The notes under the pieces are model-generated. The model ran no database searches. It was not told the origin of the DNA and worked only from the letters and a program-made list of their open reading frames with translations. The position numbers and the translations under genes are program-made. Below, in pieces: positions 6,126-8,135 of a DNA stretch of 8,135 nucleotides. The DNA comes from a bacterium (GTDB lineage: Bacteria; UBP18; UBA7526), in the NCBI GenBank assembly GCA_030619985.1, contig JAUXAI010000053.1, positions 1 through 8,135 on the forward strand. The letters are read 5' to 3'. Each line of letters starts with the position of its first letter. The first letter of the stretch is position 1.

Positions 6126-6145
6126 ATCAAAATAAGGAGAATGAG

Positions 6146-6523
6146 ATGATTAAGGGTGTGGGAATAGACCTTGTTAAAATAGAAAGAATCAAAAGGGCCA
6201 TCGATAATAATGGTAGGTTCTTAGAAAGAGTCTTTACTAAGGAAGAGATTGCTCTGGGAGAGAAGAAGAAGGATAGATACCAGTTCTATGGAGCCCATTT
6301 CGCTACCAAGGAAGCGGTGATGAAGACCCTGGGAACGGGATGGAGAAAAGGGGTAAGATGGAGGGATATTCAGGTAATTCATAATAATGATGGAAAGCCA
6401 GAAGTTAGATTAGTGGGAAAGACTAAAGAGATTGCCAAGAGATTAGAGATAGACGAAGTCCTGGTATCTATGTCCCATACCAAAGAGTATGCTATTGCTC
6501 AGGCCATCGCAGTGAGCAAGTAA
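6146..6523 (+). CDS. acpS: Holo-[acyl-carrier-protein] synthase AcpS
   Basis: AcpS transfers the 4'-phosphopantetheine group from CoA to the conserved serine of apo-ACP, activating it for fatty acid synthesis in the cytosol. The 125 residues match the family (about 115-130). Signatures are IKGVGIDLVKIERI (2-15, with metal-binding Asp8), FYGAHFATKEAVMKTLGTG (47-65, with metal-binding Glu56 and Lys60) and VSMSHTKEYAIAQAI (107-121). It is the first gene behind the 6097-6125 promoter, and the AAGGAG site at 6134-6139 fixes the ATG. An ATG at 6141 is followed at once by a stop in its frame and is not used. nnr lies downstream, a frequent partner of acpS. The stop codon is doubled (TAATAA) and overlaps the first unit of an 8-base repeat array. 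Confidence 0.97.
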   Translation: MIKGVGIDLVKIERIKRAIDNNGRFLERVFTKEEIALGEKKKDRYQFYGAHFATKEAVMKTLGTGWRKGVRWRDIQVIHNNDGKPEVRLVGKTKEIAKRLEIDEVLVSMSHTKEYAIAQAIAVSK

Positions 6524-6559
6524 TAAGAGAATAAGAGAATAAGAGAATACGAAAATAAG
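6522..6559 (+). repeat. Octamer array with AATAAG core, overlapping the acpS stop
   Basis: The unit AATAAGAG occurs at 6522, 6530 and 6538, is degenerate at 6546 (AATACGAA) and ends with AATAAG at 6554, an exact 8-base period over five units. The cores are complementary to the CTTATT array at 6586-6631. Confidence 0.8.
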
Positions 6560-6584
6560 GGGAAGAAAGGTAAAATAAATAGGG

Positions 6585-6631
6585 ACTTATTTGCTTATTA
6601 ACTTATTTGCTTATTAACTTATTAACTTCTT
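6585..6631 (+). repeat. Octamer array with CTTATT core, just upstream of the nnr ribosome binding site
   Basis: CTTATT cores occur at 6586, 6594, 6602, 6610 and 6618, with a sixth variant CTTCTT at 6626, all with an 8-base period. Spacers alternate TG and AA, giving a perfect 16-base duplication at 6585-6600 and 6601-6616. The array is the reverse complement in core and the same in period as the array at 6522-6559, across 26 purine-rich bases. The RNA could form a long hairpin of 6-base-pair blocks separated by 2-base mismatches. The nnr Shine-Dalgarno (AGGGAG, 6635-6640) follows directly. Confidence 0.8.
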
Positions 6632-6646
6632 TTCAGGGAGCGTAGG

Positions 6647-8135
6647 ATGAAGGTTGTCACTGCAGAAGAGATGAGAGAAATAGATAGAAAGACCATTGCC
6701 TCTGGGATTCCTTCTATAGAACTTATGGAGAATGCGGGAAGAGCAGTAGCCAGAGTAATCAAATCCCATTATGCTCCTTTGAGGGGCGAAAAGGTCTCTA
6801 TCTTCTGTGGCAGGGGGAATAATGGTGGGGATGGACTGGTAGTGGCTCGTCTTTTAGCAAAAGAGAGAGTAAGGGTAAAGGTATTCTTATTAGCAAAGAA
6901 GGAAGAACTCAAGAGAGATCCGAAGACCAATCTGAAAAGAGTGCTAAAAGAATCCGCCTCTTCGGCGGATCCACCGATGAGGTGGATAGAAATTATAGAG
7001 ATAGATACTTCTCGAAAATTAGAGAGACTTAAACAAAAAATTAAAAAGTCAGATTTAATTGTTGATGCTATTCTGGGAACAGGAATAAAGGGAGCACCTA
7101 AAGGAATAGAAGCAAAAATCATTAAGTTTATCAATACCCTGAAGAAACCTATTGTCTCTGTGGACATTCCCTCTGGAGTGGAAGGAAGCACAGGCCGGGT
7201 CCCCGGAGAAGCAATAAGGGCAGATTTGACCATAACCTTCGGTCTTCCCAAGATTGGGTTGGTCGTCTATCCCGGAGCAGAATATGTGGGAAAATTAGAG
7301 GTAGCTCGCATCGGATTCCCCAAGAAATTCTTAGAGGATGAAAGGATTAAAGTAAACCTAATTGCTAAAGAAGAGATCTCTACTTATTTAGAACCAAGGA
7401 GGCCAGATACTCATAAAGGAACCTATGGCCATCTTTTCGTCATTGCTGGTTCAATTGGTATGACCGGTGCTGCAACCTTAACCTCTCAGGCGGCCTCTCT
7501 CTGCTTTGGGGCTCTAAGAAGTGGAGTAGGTTTAGTCACCCTGGGCATCCCAGAGAGTCTGAATGAAATCATGGAGATTAAATTAACTGAAGGGATGACC
7601 TTACCCCTACCAGAGACAAAAAAGAAAACTCTTTCTTTGAAAGCAGAAAAAGAGATCATAGAATTTTCTAAAAAGGCAGATGCTCTTGCTCTTGGACCTG
7701 GGCTATCTACCGATAAAGAGACTCAACAACTGGTAAGGAATCTAATAAAAAAGATTTCTCTCTCCATGGTCATTGACGCCGATGCCCTTAATGCCCTCGT
7801 TGGTCACCTCTCTCTCCTACATTCTCGCATTCCGCATTCCGCATTCCGCATAATTACTCCCCATCCTGGTGAGATGGCAAGGCTCATCAGTAAAACAGTA
7901 AAAGAGGTACAGGAGAATAGAATAAAGATTGCAGGCGACTTTGCCAAAAGATACAAAGTGATCGTTGTTTTGAAAGGAGCAAGGACAGTCATCTCTGATC
8001 CAGGAGGGAACACCTATATCAATCCCACGGGAAATCCAGGGATGGCCTCTGCGGGAGTGGGGGATGTTCTGACGGGGATGATCGGTTCCTTCTTAGCCCA
8101 GAGAAAGGAACCTTTAGAAGCAGCGAAGACAGGAG
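6647..8135 (+). CDS. nnr: Bifunctional NAD(P)HX epimerase / ADP-dependent NAD(P)HX dehydratase, 3' end cut off
   Basis: This cytosolic enzyme repairs hydrated NADH and NADPH: the N-terminal YjeF_N domain epimerises R/S-NAD(P)HX and the C-terminal kinase-like domain dehydrates the S form using ADP. The 496 visible residues leave only a few dozen missing. Epimerase motifs are LMENAGRAVA (26-35), FCGRGNNGGDGLVVARLL (53-70), IVDAILGTGIKG (138-149) and VSVDIPSGVEG (170-180). Dehydratase motifs are THKGTYGHLFVIAGS (255-269), ALGPGLSTD (348-356), IDADALNAL (376-384), ITPHPGEMARL (403-413) and NPGMASAGVGDVLTGMIG (463-480, catalytic Asp473). The ATG at 6647 has AGGGAG 6 bases upstream. Two repeats lie within the frame without breaking it: a double hairpin encoding residues 103-114 and a 7-base repeat encoding about 394-402. 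Both fall in variable segments between conserved motifs, so the enzyme is probably intact. Confidence 0.95.
   Translation, partial: MKVVTAEEMREIDRKTIASGIPSIELMENAGRAVARVIKSHYAPLRGEKVSIFCGRGNNGGDGLVVARLLAKERVRVKVFLLAKKEELKRDPKTNLKRVLKESASSADPPMRWIEIIEIDTSRKLERLKQKIKKSDLIVDAILGTGIKGAPKGIEAKIIKFINTLKKPIVSVDIPSGVEGSTGRVPGEAIRADLTITFGLPKIGLVVYPGAEYVGKLEVARIGFPKKFLEDERIKVNLIAKEEISTYLEPRRPDTHKGTYGHLFVIAGSIGMTGAATLTSQAASLCFGALRSGVGLVTLGIPESLNEIMEIKLTEGMTLPLPETKKKTLSLKAEKEIIEFSKKADALALGPGLSTDKETQQLVRNLIKKISLSMVIDADALNALVGHLSLLHSRIPHSAFRIITPHPGEMARLISKTVKEVQENRIKIAGDFAKRYKVIVVLKGARTVISDPGGNTYINPTGNPGMASAGVGDVLTGMIGSFLAQRKEPLEAAKTG
6952..6987 (+). repeat. 36-base double-hairpin palindromic element inside nnr
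   Basis: Two perfect 7-base-pair hairpins stand back to back and share two bases. ATCCGCC (6952-6958) pairs with GGCGGAT (6964-6970) across TCTTC. ATCCACC (6969-6975) pairs with GGTGGAT (6981-6987) across GATGA. The whole is 36 bases, exactly 12 codons in length, and encodes about residues 103-114 (SASSADPPMRWI) of the epimerase domain, where homologues usually have a shorter linker. It is GC-rich within AT-rich flanks. It resembles REP-type or coding-region palindromic elements. Confidence 0.75.
7821..7850 (+). repeat. Heptamer tandem repeat (GCATTCC)3+ inside nnr
   Basis: GCATTCC occurs three times in a row at 7827-7847, followed by GCA, and preceded by the diverged unit-like attctc (7821-7826). 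A 7-base period shifts frame each unit, so it encodes a non-repeating peptide (SRIPHSAFRI, about 393-402). This lies between the DADALNAL and ITPHPGEM motifs of the dehydratase domain. The frame stays open. Confidence 0.75.

Noticed and set aside
6522-6631. A CRISPR array
   Set aside because: Units of 8 bases without unique spacers and with opposite orientation on the two sides do not fit CRISPR repeats.
6769-7251. 160-codon open frame on the - strand inside nnr
   Set aside because: It is antisense to the YjeF_N motifs and low in complexity, with many Ser/Leu/Phe from complementing AGA/AAG-rich codons.

Overview
The window is a gene-dense bacterial chromosomal segment with every gene on the + strand. 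The base composition is mildly AT-rich, and arginine is mostly encoded by AGA/AGG. A diadenylate cyclase/YbbR/GlmM operon stands next to PdxJ, the DXP-dependent vitamin B6 enzyme. Together with the unusual short repeats, this fits an uncultured deep-branching bacterium of the candidate-phylum type (Omnitrophota/Aerophobota-like) better than a Firmicute, most of which make PLP by PdxS/PdxT. The taxonomic guess is weak; the gene calls are strong.

Layout. Positions 2-6020 look like one operon: the C-terminal part of cdaA (cut by the left edge), cdaR (YbbR), glmM, pdxJ, a membrane-anchored yvcK (the B. subtilis homologue is also called GlmR) and a NagB-like sugar-phosphate deaminase. An intrinsic terminator at 6065-6098 closes it. 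A sigma70-type promoter directly behind it (6097-6125) starts a second unit: acpS and the bifunctional NAD(P)HX repair gene nnr, which runs off the right edge at 8135 and probably lacks only its last few dozen residues.

How the genes fit together. CdaA makes c-di-AMP. CdaR and GlmM are its known membrane and cytosolic partners. GlmM makes glucosamine-1-phosphate for UDP-GlcNAc and peptidoglycan. YvcK/GlmR is known in B. subtilis as a UDP-GlcNAc-sensing regulator of amino-sugar synthesis. A NagB-type enzyme would run the opposite, catabolic direction. The operon therefore reads as a c-di-AMP and amino-sugar/cell-wall control module, with pdxJ as a housekeeping passenger. acpS (acyl carrier protein activation) and nnr are a common housekeeping pair.

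The most unusual content is in the non-coding DNA and small inserts. (1) Both long gaps of the first operon, cdaA-cdaR and pdxJ-yvcK, have the same design. A GC-rich arm begins at the upstream TGA stop codon. Its complement, about 100 bases on, contains the downstream ribosome binding site and ends inside the start codon. The arms differ at three positions but stay paired (covariation), including the first base of the start codon (U-A with ATG, C-G with GTG). A third, collapsed copy lies in the first gap. This may be a translational-coupling device, a mobile palindromic repeat, or one turned into the other. (2) The acpS-nnr gap holds two facing arrays with an 8-base period and complementary cores. 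(3) nnr carries a 36-base (12-codon) double-hairpin insert and a 7-base tandem repeat, both in frame.
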